Below, piece after piece: positions 51,887-60,980 of a stretch of 64,000 nt of DNA. Positions within the stretch are counted from its first letter, which is position 1; each line of letters begins with the position of its first letter. Below the pieces are notes generated by a model. It was given only the letters and a program-made list of their open reading frames with translations, had not been told where the DNA came from and did no database searches. The stretch comes from JANNSX01 sp963741525. GTDB taxonomy: Bacteria; Pseudomonadota; Alphaproteobacteria; Rhizobiales; Hyphomicrobiaceae. The stretch spans positions 54,333 through 118,332 of the forward strand of contig CAVUIW010000010.1 of the NCBI GenBank assembly GCA_963741525.1, read 5' to 3'. Position numbers and translations under genes: made by a program.

Positions 51887-52779
51887 AAATAGAAGTCCGC
51901 CGACGACAAGGGGATGTTGCCGATCAATTCGATGTGGATCTCGTTGGTGCTGTCGAGATCGACGTTGGCCTCCACGATCGTCCGGTTGGCCTGCAGGTCG
52001 TACCAAAATGTCAGCTCGCCAGCCAAGAGCCGCGTTGGGGAGCCGTCGAAGTAGGTGAAACGCTGATTGCCGGTCGCAACGGAACCGGAGACGGCGTCGA
52101 TGGCGGCGAGGTCGAGCTTGTCCCTGCCATGCTGGAAATCGAAAATGATATCGTGACTGCCCAACGTCGAGTCGTTGTTACCGCCATACCAGAACCTGTC
52201 GATGCCCCCGCCGCCCCACAGCCGATCTGCGCCCACCGTTCCATATAGTCTGTCGTTCCCATGCCCGCCGATCATTGTGTCGTCGGCGAACGCTCCATTC
52301 ATGTTATCGTTGCCGTCTCCGCCGTCCATGTAATCTTCTACATTGTCGCCAGCATTACCGCCCTGCAAATAGTCGTTGCCGGCCCCACCGAACAGGCGAT
52401 CAGAACCGGAATTGCCATAGAGTTGGTCATTGTCAAATCCCCCAGTAAGAGTATCGTTACCTTGCTCGCCCCGCAAGTAGTCACGCCCGGTGACACCATG
52501 CACAGTGTCATCGCCGGCGCCGCCATTGAGATAATCATTGCCGGCGCCGCCATTCATCGAATCGTCGCCAGCATTTCCGAATAGTCCATCCCAACCGTCA
52601 CCCCCGTAGATTCCGTCATTGCCCACTCCTCCGTAGAGATCGTCGTCTCCCGATCTGCCGTCGATTCTGTCGTTGCCGCCGTTACCGTAGATTTTGTCAT
52701 CTCCGCCGAAACCGAGAAAATTGTCCGCCGTGCCGCGCAAGACGTTATTGTTGGCATCTCCAAAAATCGTCCGTCCCAT
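51883..52779 (-). CDS. RTX (hemolysin-type Ca2+-binding) secreted protein
   Basis: 298 residues from ATG 52777-52779 (AGGAGG upstream). From about residue 5 to 190 the protein is a run of RTX nonapeptides (GGxGNDxLx type: GGAGNDYLNGGAGDDTVHG, GGDGNDNMNG), then a C-terminal region FDFQHGRDKLDLAAID and an end of LSSADFYF that fits a type I secretion signal. There is no N-terminal signal peptide. Ca2+ binding folds the repeats outside the cell. No enzyme domain is present, so it may be a surface or matrix protein. No type I secretion genes are in the window. 52780-53033 holds no gene. Confidence 0.88.
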   Translation of the reverse strand: MGRTIFGDANNNVLRGTADNFLGFGGDDKIYGNGGNDRIDGRSGDDDLYGGVGNDGIYGGDGWDGLFGNAGDDSMNGGAGNDYLNGGAGDDTVHGVTGRDYLRGEQGNDTLTGGFDNDQLYGNSGSDRLFGGAGNDYLQGGNAGDNVEDYMDGGDGNDNMNGAFADDTMIGGHGNDRLYGTVGADRLWGGGGIDRFWYGGNNDSTLGSHDIIFDFQHGRDKLDLAAIDAVSGSVATGNQRFTYFDGSPTRLLAGELTFWYDLQANRTIVEANVDLDSTNEIHIELIGNIPLSSADFYF

Positions 52780-53033
52780 GATCGCCTCCTGCAACTGCTG
52801 ATCGGTTCTACGAGGCTCGTCGGCACATGCCGGGGTAACATCTTGGCAGATTGCCGCTGATGCTGCAGCGGCTAGCGTTCCAACCTGGGCCTATAGAGCA
52901 AACCTGTCAATCGGCTGAAAGTTAACTGCCACCGTAACGGGCGGCTGACATAACTGAGGCACGCCTCGCCTGAGCCCCTTTTTCTCGCACCGCACAATCC
53001 CCATGTAAGTGCGAACTCACTTGTGAGGATTGG

Positions 53034-53543
53034 ATGACCCGAACTCTACTGGCACTTCTGAGCTTGATGTTCGTTGCCACGCTCCCCGCCCGCGCCGACG
53101 ATGACCCCGACCTCATCTTCAAGAAAACCACCGTCTGGAAGCTGCTCTCGCCCGACCACAAGCTCGCGACCTATGGGCTCGACGATCCCGATGTCGAGGG
53201 CGTTGCCTGCCATTTCACCGTTCCCGAGAAAGGCGGCTGGACGGGCTGGCTGGGCTTGGCCGAGGAGCTGTCGGATGCATCGCTGGCCTGCCGGCAGATT
53301 GGGCCGATCGTGTTCAAGAAAAAGTTCGAGCAGGGCGCGGACGTTTTCGTGCAGCGCCGGTCGCTCATCTTCAAGAAGATGCAGATCGTGCGCGGCTGCG
53401 ACGCCAAGCGCAACGTGCTCGTCTACCTCGTCTACACCGACAAGCTGATCGAGGGGAGCCCCAAGAACTCGACCTCGACGGTGCCGATCATGCCGTGGGG
53501 TACGAGCATGCCGCCCAAATGCGCCGATTGGGTTGAGGAATGA
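53034..53543 (+). CDS. creA: CreA family periplasmic protein
   Basis: 169 residues with a GAGGA ribosome site and a signal peptide (LLALLSLMFVATLPARADD). The mature part shows the CreA pattern: VWKLLSPDHKLATYGLDDPDVEGVAC split across two strands, GWLGLAEELSDASLACRQIGP, VFVQRRSLIFKKMQIVRG and LVYLVYTDKLIEGSPKNS. CreA is widespread in proteobacteria and its job is not known. Conserved cysteines at the VACHF and LACRQ sites could form a disulfide. It is transcribed alone. Confidence 0.92.
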   Translation: MTRTLLALLSLMFVATLPARADDDPDLIFKKTTVWKLLSPDHKLATYGLDDPDVEGVACHFTVPEKGGWTGWLGLAEELSDASLACRQIGPIVFKKKFEQGADVFVQRRSLIFKKMQIVRGCDAKRNVLVYLVYTDKLIEGSPKNSTSTVPIMPWGTSMPPKCADWVEE

Positions 53544-53695
53544 ATGCGGCAACAACAGACATTAACGCCTGTTGTCAGAGTTTAATCTCTGCTTAATCCT
53601 ACCTATTGCTCAGGAATGACAGTAAACAATTCTTCTGCTATAAGTCGATCATCGAATTTGCGATACGTTCTGTATCGGGACAGCGGGAACGTCCG

Positions 53696-53860
53696 ATGGA
53701 TCTGAGCGTCTTCAAGCTTCGCTATGGCGGCAGTTGGCGCGCGAGCAAGCTCGCGGCGCTCGCCTGCTTCCTGGCGACCGGCGCGATCCTCGCGGCCACG
53801 CTGCTTCAACAGAACGGCATCACGGAAGAGATCGCCAGCGCCGCACGGCAGCTATTCTAG
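53696..53860 (+). CDS. small single-pass membrane protein (54 aa)
   Basis: From ATG 53696 the protein has a basic N-terminus (FKLRYGGSWRASK) and one hydrophobic helix (LAALACFLATGAILAATLL), then a short polar tail. A strong hairpin terminator follows at 53941. The longer frame from 53606 has a less natural N-terminus. No family is known to me. Small size limits the certainty. Confidence 0.5.
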   Translation: MDLSVFKLRYGGSWRASKLAALACFLATGAILAATLLQQNGITEEIASAARQLF

Positions 53861-53940
53861 ATTGAGCACGTTCTACCTCGAAACCGCGCCCACTTCGCCT
53901 GAGCGTGCTCCAGCCAAGCTCCCCCAAGCCGCCACCTGAA

Positions 53941-53966
53941 CGCCCCCTCCAGAGATGGAGGGGGCG
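53941..53966. terminator. bidirectional hairpin terminator
   Basis: CGCCCCCTCC (53941-53950) pairs perfectly with GGAGGGGGCG (53957-53966) around a 6-base loop. It sits between two convergent genes, 22 bases before the end of the DapA-like gene. It has no T-run. Confidence 0.7.
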
Positions 53967-53987
53967 AAGTCGTCACGGCAACATGGC

Positions 53988-54903
53988 TCAAGCCGACGCC
54001 GGCTCGAGCCCCATCTCGGCGACGAGTTGCGGTACGACCGTTTTCCGCTCGGCTTCCGGCAGCGGCATCAACGGCGCACGTGTATCGCCCCAGACCGGAT
54101 CCTGCCGGATATGAGCGATGATCGCCTTCAGGATCGGGATCATCGGATGGGCCTGCATGGCCTTCCTCAGACCCGAGACCTTCTCCTCCAGTGCCACCGC
54201 CTCTTTTGTGCCGGCCGCATCGGCGAGCTTGCGAATAAGGCGCGCATTGACGTTGACGCCGGCCGAGATGGCGCCGGCGCCGCCCGCCGCGAGGTTTTGC
54301 GCCAGCGTCAATTCGGAGCCGGAATAAACCCGGAAGCCGGGGAAGCGCTCGATGAGCATCTTAGTATGCGCCCAGTCGCCCGAAGAATCCTTCAGGCCGA
54401 CGACCGTTTTCGGATAGGCCTTGATGAGTCGCTCGATGAGCTCGGCCGAGAAGCCGACCTGAGCGACCGGGGGAATGTGATAGAGGTAGATCTTGCAGTC
54501 GCTTGTCGCCGACATGCTCGATAACCTCGGCGAAGAAGCGGAAGAGCCCGTCATCCTTCACCGCCTTGTAGTAGAAGGGCGGGAGCATGAGTACGCCGGC
54601 AGCGCCGAGGCCGACCGCGTGGCGCGTCAGCTCGATCGTCTCGGGAAGGGACGAAAGACCGGTTCCAGGCATCAGCCGATCCGGATCGATTCCCGAAGCG
54701 ATGAGCGAGGTGAGCAGGAGCTTCCGCTCCGCCATCGATAGTGAGTTCGCCTCACTCGTCGTGCCGAAGGGCGCAAGGCCTGTCGCGCCCTGCTCAAAGA
54801 GCCAAAGCGCATGCTTGGTGAAACGGCCCGCGTCCGGTTGTCCGTCGACGCCGAATGGCGTCAACACTGGCGCAACGACCTTGCCAAATCCCGCTGCCGG
54901 CAT
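53988..54903 (-). pseudogene. DapA-family (dihydrodipicolinate synthase-like) lyase, frameshifted near 54500
   Basis: The N-terminal half starts at ATG 54903 (GGAGAGG upstream) with KVVAPVLTPFGVDG, FGTTSEANSLSMAER and GVLMLPPFYYK, and leaves the frame after EHVGD. The next frame takes over with CKIYLYHIPPVAQVGF, VVGLKDSSGDW holding the Schiff-base lysine, and VYSGSELTLAQNLAAGG. One indel at about 54495-54506 joins them to about 304 residues, the usual length. Members add pyruvate to an aldehyde or cleave such products. Outside lysine genes, this one is likely catabolic. Error or real mutation cannot be decided. Confidence 0.8.
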
Positions 54904-55073
54904 GTGCCTCTCCGTTATGCTCAAGACATTTTCCCAGGGGCGGGTCTAGCATTTTTCGTTGTGGCGACAAAGCCGGACCAGGGCGCTCTGGGCTTTTCGC
55001 CAGTGACACAGTTCGGCCGCAACACTCTGTCAACAAAACAAGTGGCTGTGCTTTCTGATGCGTGGGACGAACC

Positions 55074-55265
55074 ATGCCTGATTACGGTGAGATCTTGCAG
55101 TTCCTGGCCGACCATCCGCCCGAGCTGCAGACCGAGAAACAACTGCACGCCTCTCTGCTCGAGTTGCTGGCGAGCTGCCTGAGGTCCGAGGGGAGCTTCG
55201 GCGACGAGCTGGGTGACCATTTCGCGGAGCAGTTTGCCCAGACCGGTGCGACGATGCGCCAGTAG
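55074..55265 (+). CDS. small hypothetical protein (63 aa)
   Basis: From ATG 55074: an acidic helical protein (EILQFLADHPPELQTEKQL, ELLASCLRSEGS) with no signal or membrane segment. The start has only a weak ribosome site. It is divergent from the DapA-like gene. 55266-55449 holds nothing recognisable. Function unknown. Confidence 0.45.
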   Translation: MPDYGEILQFLADHPPELQTEKQLHASLLELLASCLRSEGSFGDELGDHFAEQFAQTGATMRQ

Positions 55266-55449
55266 GCCCGCCCAGCAAGTAGACCGCCTCTACTCCCGCG
55301 CCAGATCGTCACGCGAGCCCTTCCGGACACCGCGCCGCATTCTCGATGGCGGCATCCGGCCGTAGTGAGCCTGATGCCCGTCCGCTTGCAGGGTTCCTCG
55401 ACCACGGGGCGAAACCTGGCGAGTCGACGTCCGGCAGCCGGAGGCTCAA

Positions 55450-56106
55450 ATGGCAACGTCACAAGAGATCGTGCGGCACTTCCTGGCGAGCGCCGATCGC
55501 GCGCCTCGTAACGCCATACCCTATCCGCACTGGTTCCTGGAGGGATGCCTGCCGGCCGAGGTCACGCGCGAGGTCACCGCCTTGCCGTTCCCGCCGCCCG
55601 AGCTCGGCGGCGTCTCGGGCAAACGCGAACTTCACAACAACACACGCAAATACTTCGATGCCGAGAACAAGCTTGCATTCCCGGTCGTCGATGCAGTCTC
55701 GGAAGCCTTTCAGTCGAAGGCAATGACGAGCGCGATCGAGAAGAAGTTCGGCATCGATCTCAAGGGCTCGTACCTTCGAATCGAATACGCGCAGGACATC
55801 GATGGCTTCTGGCTCGAGCCGCATACGGACCTCGGCGTGAAGCTCTTCACGCTACTGCTGTATCTTTCGGATGATCCGTCCCACAAGGATCTCGGTACCG
55901 ACGTCTACGACGCCGGGAAGAATCACGTGGCCCGCTCGCCCTTCGCCGCCAACGCGGCGATGATCTTCGTGCCGTCGGGCCACACCTATCACGGCTTCGA
56001 GAAGCGGCCGATCAAGGGCGTGCGGAAATCGGCGATCATCAACTATGTCACCAGCGAATGGCGCGCCCGCGAACAGCTCGCCTTCCCCGAGGCGCCGATC
56101 GCTTGA
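55450..56106 (+). CDS. 2-oxoglutarate/Fe(II)-dependent oxygenase
   Basis: 218 residues; GGAGG lies five bases before the ATG. The double-stranded beta-helix shows the iron site as EPHTDLG (His125, Asp127) and the distal His in GHTYHGFEKR (His181), with Arg192 in VRKSAI as the likely 2-oxoglutarate contact. LLYLSDDPSHKDLGTDVYD is typical of the group that includes prolyl hydroxylase-like and sugar-modifying oxygenases. It hydroxylates an unknown substrate using O2 and 2-oxoglutarate in the cytoplasm. It is transcribed alone toward the lectin-RTX gene. Confidence 0.8.
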   Translation: MATSQEIVRHFLASADRAPRNAIPYPHWFLEGCLPAEVTREVTALPFPPPELGGVSGKRELHNNTRKYFDAENKLAFPVVDAVSEAFQSKAMTSAIEKKFGIDLKGSYLRIEYAQDIDGFWLEPHTDLGVKLFTLLLYLSDDPSHKDLGTDVYDAGKNHVARSPFAANAAMIFVPSGHTYHGFEKRPIKGVRKSAIINYVTSEWRAREQLAFPEAPIA

Positions 56107-56204
56107 AACCGATGCGAGGCGAAAACGCCTGAGCAAGGCGGCGCGGGTTCATCGGCGATCGAGCCGCGACGACGCCCGGCGGCTCCGGGCGCCCGGCCAC
56201 CTCG

Positions 56205-58656
56205 TCACCCGAAATCGAAACTGCTCCCCGTGGCCGTCCCGTTCGCGCCAAAGATGCCGATTAGGGTGAGTTCGGCGGCGGAGGTCTCGCCACCCCCCGC
56301 CTGGATCCATTGCCAGATCGCGAAACTGTTCGCGTTGGTGTCGTTGACCACCAGAAGAGCATCCTCGCCGTTCGCGGCGGTGATAACGAACTCTGTGTTG
56401 AAGGCCGCGGCCACCGACGAAGCGCTGCCAAGACTGCCGAGTGCCACGCCCTCGCCGTTCACACCCGACAACAACAGAGCTTCTGTGCCGCTGTTGGTCT
56501 GATTGACATTGGCGGCTACCGTGCCGGTAGCGCCGTTTCCGCTCACAAACTGAAAGTTGTTGTTGTTGTTCCCGTCATCGTAGGCGGTATTGAGCGCACT
56601 AGTGAACTGAACAAAATCGATTTGCGCGCTTGTGCCGGTGGCATCGAAATTGACGACCGAATCACCGAATTCATTCGTTGCGGTGAACCGCACATAATCC
56701 CGCACGTTATCGTTTGCCGCACCGGTGTTGATCGTATCCGCGCCGGCGCCCCCGATCAGGATGTCGCCTTCCGATCCGCCGTTCAGCGAGTCGATGCCAC
56801 CGCCGCCAGTCAGCCGGTCGACGCCCGCTCCGCCGGACAGCGTGTCATTTCCCAAGCCACCATTCAGCGTATCGTCGCCGCCATTTCCGGTCAGGCTATC
56901 GTTGCCGCCGAAACCTTGCAGCGTGTTGTTGCCACCGAGGCCCGAGAGGATGTCCTCCTCCTCCGTGCCGCTGATGGTCGCGGCGTCCGAGGCCGGCGGC
57001 GAGATGCCGTCGACATCGGCGACGGTGATGGTGATCGTTTGCGTGTCAAAGGCGCCGGCACTGTCAGCAACCTGGACGACGACGCTGTAGACGTTATCGC
57101 CGTTGGAGGAGGCGGGCGCCTCGAAGTCGGGCGCCGCAACGAACGAAAGTGCGCCGGTGGCGGCAACGACGCTGAAACGATCCCGATCGGTGCCGCCGAT
57201 GATCGAATAGGTCAGCGCCTGACCGGCGTCTGGATCGGCCGACGTGACGCCCGCCACTTGCGCGCTATTCTCGGCAGCGGTTTTCGCCGCCGTCGAGCCG
57301 CCGCCGTTCGAGGTGATCACCGGCGTATCGTTGACCGGGGCCAGCGTGTAGCTGCGGGTCTGGCCGGCCAGAGTGCCGCCGCGGCCGTCCGAAACCGTAT
57401 AGGTCAACTCGACGGTGCCGTTGAAGTTCGGCGCCGGCGTGATGGTGTAAGTGCCGTTGCCATTGTTGACGACGTTGCCGTTCGATGCCGTGAGGCCGCT
57501 GATCGCGAGCGCATCGCCGTTGGGATCGGAGAAACCCTCAAGTAGCTGCGCCGCCGAAACGGTGTAGGCCGTATCCTCGAGGCCGGCCGGCAATGTTGCC
57601 GTCGGTACGCCGGTGGGCGGCGTGTTGTTGGTGTCAGCGAGAACCGACAAGGCCACGCGACCCACCTCGCCAGCGGCGGTTCCATTGTAGGCGCGGTAAA
57701 TGAAGCTGTCGCCGCCGACGTATCCGACGTCTGCCGTAAAAGTGAAGCTGCCGTCGGGGTTGAGCGTCAAGGTTCCATGGTTCGGATTGACCACGATCGC
57801 AGCGCTGAGCTGTCCGGACTGGATCGGCCCGTCGTTTGCCAGAACGCCGTTGGCCGCGCCGATGGTCACGCCCCCCGGTGCATTCGTCACCACGTAGCTG
57901 TCGCCATCGGCTTCCGGACCGGGCGTATGCGAGAAATCGACAGTGGTGCCATTCTCGAGGGTGGCACTGATATCCGTGAAGCGGACGAGTTGCTTATTGG
58001 TCGTGGTTGATGTTGCGCCAACGACGCCGAAGGAGGCGAAGTTGGTGGTACCGAGGAAGGTCGTAATGTCACCCGTCCACGAGCCGGCGGCGACACCATC
58101 GAGCGCATAGGACAGCGTGTTGGTGCCGTCCCAGTGGATTTCGACGGCGTGCCACTGCCCGTTCTCGAGGTTGCTCAGCTCGGTCACCGGACCGATGACC
58201 GGCTTGGTCAGGAAGTTCGAGGCGTTGAAGAAATTCGTATGGTCCGCCGCAGGATCGCCCGCATTCTGGAACGTGTCGAAATCGATACCCAGGCCATTGG
58301 CGAAATTGATTTCGACGATTCCCCCAGGTGAGGAACACCCGGCAAGCGGATCATTGTGCAGGACGAAGGCAATGCCGTCGCCGCCACTGTCGTTGCTGCC
58401 GAAATTCAGATCGAAGGCGATCGTGAACGACTGCCGGAGGTCGACACGATCTTCGGACAGGATCCCCCACACTCGTCCGCCGCATCGGGTGTGAGCGAGT
58501 GCCGGCCGTTCCAGGCGTCGTAGAAGGCGGCGCATTCGGTCTCGAAGCCGACGCCGTAGTCGATCGGCGCGAGCTCGGAGACATAGTCCACGCCCTCGGT
58601 GGCAACCTGGATCGTCGCGGCGACGGAGGGCGTGCCATCCTGGTCGACCGCAAATA
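56205..58656 (-). CDS. large secreted lectin-cadherin-RTX protein, 5' part frameshifted at about 58475
   Basis: The long frame from about 58475 to 56205 encodes, in order: an L-type lectin-like domain (DRVDLRQSFTIAFDLNFG, GGDGIAFVLHNDP, LGIDFDTFQN, WHAVEIHWDGT), two to three cadherin/VCBS-like domains (GVLANDGPI, LTLNPDGSFTFTADV, FSDPNGDALAISGL, VSDGRGGT, APVNDTPVIT), an RTX block (GFGGNDSLTGNGGDDTLNGG) and a C-terminal region typical of type I secreted proteins (about 755 residues). The start of the lectin domain (RHSLTPDAADECGG) is in another frame, so an indel lies at about 58475. It probably binds carbohydrate outside the cell. The true start is not seen. Confidence 0.8.
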
Positions 58657-58659
58657 CTG

Positions 58660-58845
58660 GCGCCGGAAATCGCCGTCGGTAATCGCCTGAAGTCCGGCGT
58701 CCTGCTGCTTCCCGACCGCGTCGCGGATGAGCCGGTCCTCGACATCGCGCAACTGATCCGCTGTGATCTCGGCCTTGGCGGACTCGGCACGCGCGGTCAT
58801 CAGACCCGGCCGGCCGCAGCAGACTGCCGACTTCATTGTGCGCGG
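58660..58845 (-). pseudogene. fragment of a MetE-like (cobalamin-independent methionine synthase family) gene
   Basis: In two frames the minus strand reads VGSLLRPAG, then GLMTARAESAKAEITADQL, DVEDRLIRDAVGKQQDAG and LQAITDGDFRR. This is the N-terminus of MetE C-domain-like proteins (methionine synthase II or epoxyalkane CoM transferase-like). An indel at about 58805 changes the frame, and after ITDGDFRR the similarity stops and the lectin-protein sequence begins. Only about 60 codons remain. It is either a decayed fragment or a product of a wrong assembly join. Confidence 0.6.
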
Positions 58846-59220
58846 AACGGGGCACGGTCTGTCGGCGCGAGGGTTGGCATCGGCGGGCTCTCTGGGCTCG
58901 CTCGGGCGTGCCCACTCATTACCGTTGAAAGTGCATTTCCGTAAGCGCATTTGGCGGGGCGCGGAGCGTGGCTCGATCCCGCACGGTGATCGGGCGCAAA
59001 ATCAGGGAAATCGCAACCAAGTGCGTCAACGCTCCGGCGAATATGCTCACCTCGCTCGCAAGCGGCACTGTTGCGCGCATGCCATTGCGGCGCTGGACTC
59101 GACGGAACGCATTGCGATGGCGCAGGAAAGGCGCGATCTTCATGCGCCGTTGAAGGGCCGACCACGATCCTGACACGCGGTGAGGAGGCGAGGTCTGGTG
59201 TTCCCGCTGGAGGAGATGTC
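58846..59220. other. 375 bp without recognisable gene
   Basis: Several short frames exist on both strands, but none has protein-like composition or a ribosome site. A GGAGGAG at its right end belongs to the next gene. It follows the MetE-like fragment and lies at the left side of the indel-rich segment. Confidence 0.5.
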
Positions 59221-59830
59221 ATGATGTCGTTCAGGAGTTTGGGCAGGAGTTCAGCAGTTGGGCAGGAGTTCTGGGAGGATTGGGACCAGTTTGGGCGCCG
59301 CAGCCGTCGCTACGTTGCTGTGCGCCGCCGCCGGACAGGCCGCGGCTGCCGATCTGCCGTCTCAACCGCCATATGCACGGGCAAGCCGACGAGGATCCGC
59401 GCTACAGCGACATGTATCGTCATCCCGCGCCACCGCCACCGGTCCCGCGCTATGCCGAGCCGCGCCGCGACTACTATCCGCCGCCGCCGCATCGCTATCT
59501 GCCGCCGATGCGCCGCCGCCCGCCGCCTACCGGGATGAACGGCGCCCGTGGGCCGACCGCCGATATGGCCGCAACTGCGCGCCGCGGCACTCGTCATGCA
59601 AGATCTCGAGCGCCGCGGCTGGTACGATTCCTGCAGCCGGACATGCGCGGCGAGATCGCCCACGTGCGCGCGCGGCGCGGCAGCGGCCACCTGTTCGACC
59701 TGACGATCGACCGCTGCAGCGGCAGGTCTCGAGGCGCGCCTCGTGCAACGCTACGTCGCGCAGGCGCCGGACTGGCGCGCCGTGACGGCTATCGGCGTAC
59801 TGAACAGGCATCGGCCGCGAAACCCTCACA
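59221..59830 (+). pseudogene. exported Pro-rich protein gene with several frameshifts
   Basis: GGAGGAG precedes ATG 59221. Read across frames, it begins MMSFRSLGR, then a signal peptide (AAAVATLLCAAAGQAAAAD), then a Pro/Tyr/Arg-rich part (YRHPAPPPPVPRYAEP, YYPPPPHRYLPPM, RDERRPWADRRYGRN), then MQDLERRGWYD, GHLFDLTIDR and QRYVAQAPDWRAVT. At least three indels are needed to join these. An imperfect tandem repeat of GGGCAGGAGTT lies near the start. The pattern resembles small exported proteins with a C-terminal PepSY-like end found in Rhizobiales. Not functional as read. Confidence 0.5.
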
Positions 59831-59870
59831 CTCTGCTAAATCTCACCGCTGTCTGGAGAGGTCGATAGCT

Positions 59871-59935
59871 CTAGCACTATGCTTTTTCGTGCTACTTTGC
59901 GGAAAACCGGTTCCCACTTTTCCGGAAGCATCTAG
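59871..59935. repeat. 65-bp CTAG-bounded repeat with AACCGGTT core
   Basis: CTAG at 59871-59874 and 59932-59935 enclose GCGGAAAACCGGTTCCCACT and TTTTCCGGAAGC, whose GGAAAA and TTTTCC arms are inverted around ACCGGT. It belongs with the elements at 21990 and 27521. It lies before the alpha/beta hydrolase gene. Confidence 0.75.
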
Positions 59936-59985
59936 TCTCCCGCAACGAGGATCGCGCGCCGCGAGCAGCGTCCGGGAGCGGCGCA

Positions 59986-60941
59986 ATGGACCTGTTTGCA
60001 CTGGCGCGAAACCCGGTCCCGAGCGGGGCTGTCGACGGCATCGTGCGCTGTGCCGACGGCGTCGAGGTGCGCTATGCGCGCTTCGAGGCAACGCGGGGGC
60101 CGCGGCGCGGCACGGTCTGCGTATTCCCGGGCCGCAAGGAATTCATCGAGAAGTATTTCGAGGTGATCGCCGACCTGCGCCGGCGTGGCTTTGCCGTCGC
60201 GACGATGGACTGGCGCGGACAGGGCGGCTCGCAGCGCATGCTGCCCGATGCCTACAAGGGCCACGTCTGGGACTTCGCCGATTACGACCTCGACCTCGCG
60301 ACGTTCATGCGCGAGATCGTGCTGCCCGACTGCCCGCCGCCTTATATCGCGCTGGCGCACTCGCTCGGCGGCAACATCCTTCTGCGCAATGCGGCATCGC
60401 CCGGCACCTGGTTCGAGCGCATGGTGCTGACCGCGCCGATGATCGCGCTGCATCCCTCGCAGCTGCACATGCCGGCGTGGCTGGCGCGCACGATCGCGGA
60501 AGACGGCCTGCCTCTTCCGGCTCGGCGAGCGCTATGCGCCGGGCGCGTCGGACTGGCGCGAGAGCAAGGTGAGCTTCGAGGACAACGAGCTGACCTCGGA
60601 CCGCGAGCGCTACAGCCGCAATGCCGCGCTGATGGAGGCGGCGACGCACTCGCGCTGAGCGGCCCGACCTTCGCCTGGCTGCGCGCCGCGATGCGCTCGA
60701 TGGCGGTCGTCGGGATTCTGGCTTTCCGCAGCGGGTCGCGCTCCCGATCCTGTTCTTCATCGCCGGCAAGGATACGATCGTCTCACAGGCCGCGATCGAG
60801 GATTTCTCGGCGCGCATGAAGTCGGGCACGCACGTGATCCTCGCCAACGCGCGCCACGAGATCCTGCAGGAGACCGACGACGTGCGCGGGCGCTTCTGGG
60901 CAGCGTTCGACGCCTACATGGCGGTCAGCGAGGCGGCGTGA
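59986..60941 (+). pseudogene. alpha/beta hydrolase (lysophospholipase-like), several frameshifts
   Basis: From ATG 59986 the first 175 residues are clean: GTVCVFPGRKEFIEKY, VATMDWRGQGGSQR, and the nucleophile elbow in LAHSLGGN with the catalytic Ser. After about 60515 the protein continues in another frame (RLGERYAPGASDWRESK, RYSRNAALMEA), returns at 60656 (SGPTFAWLRAAMRSM) and shifts again near 60720 to LPILFFIAGKDTIVSQ and HVILANARHEIL, which hold the acid and His of the triad. The end is at 60941. All three catalytic residues can be found, so the gene may be intact in the organism and damaged only in this sequence. Confidence 0.75.
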
Positions 60942-60980
60942 GGTGGCGGGCGCAGGCGTAGCGCAAGGAGCTTTGGCCGC

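Noticed and set aside
51883..52779. RTX nonapeptide DNA repeats taken as a CRISPR or tandem-repeat locus
   Set aside because: The periodicity is 27 bp and is explained by the protein repeats; unit sequences vary and there are no spacers.
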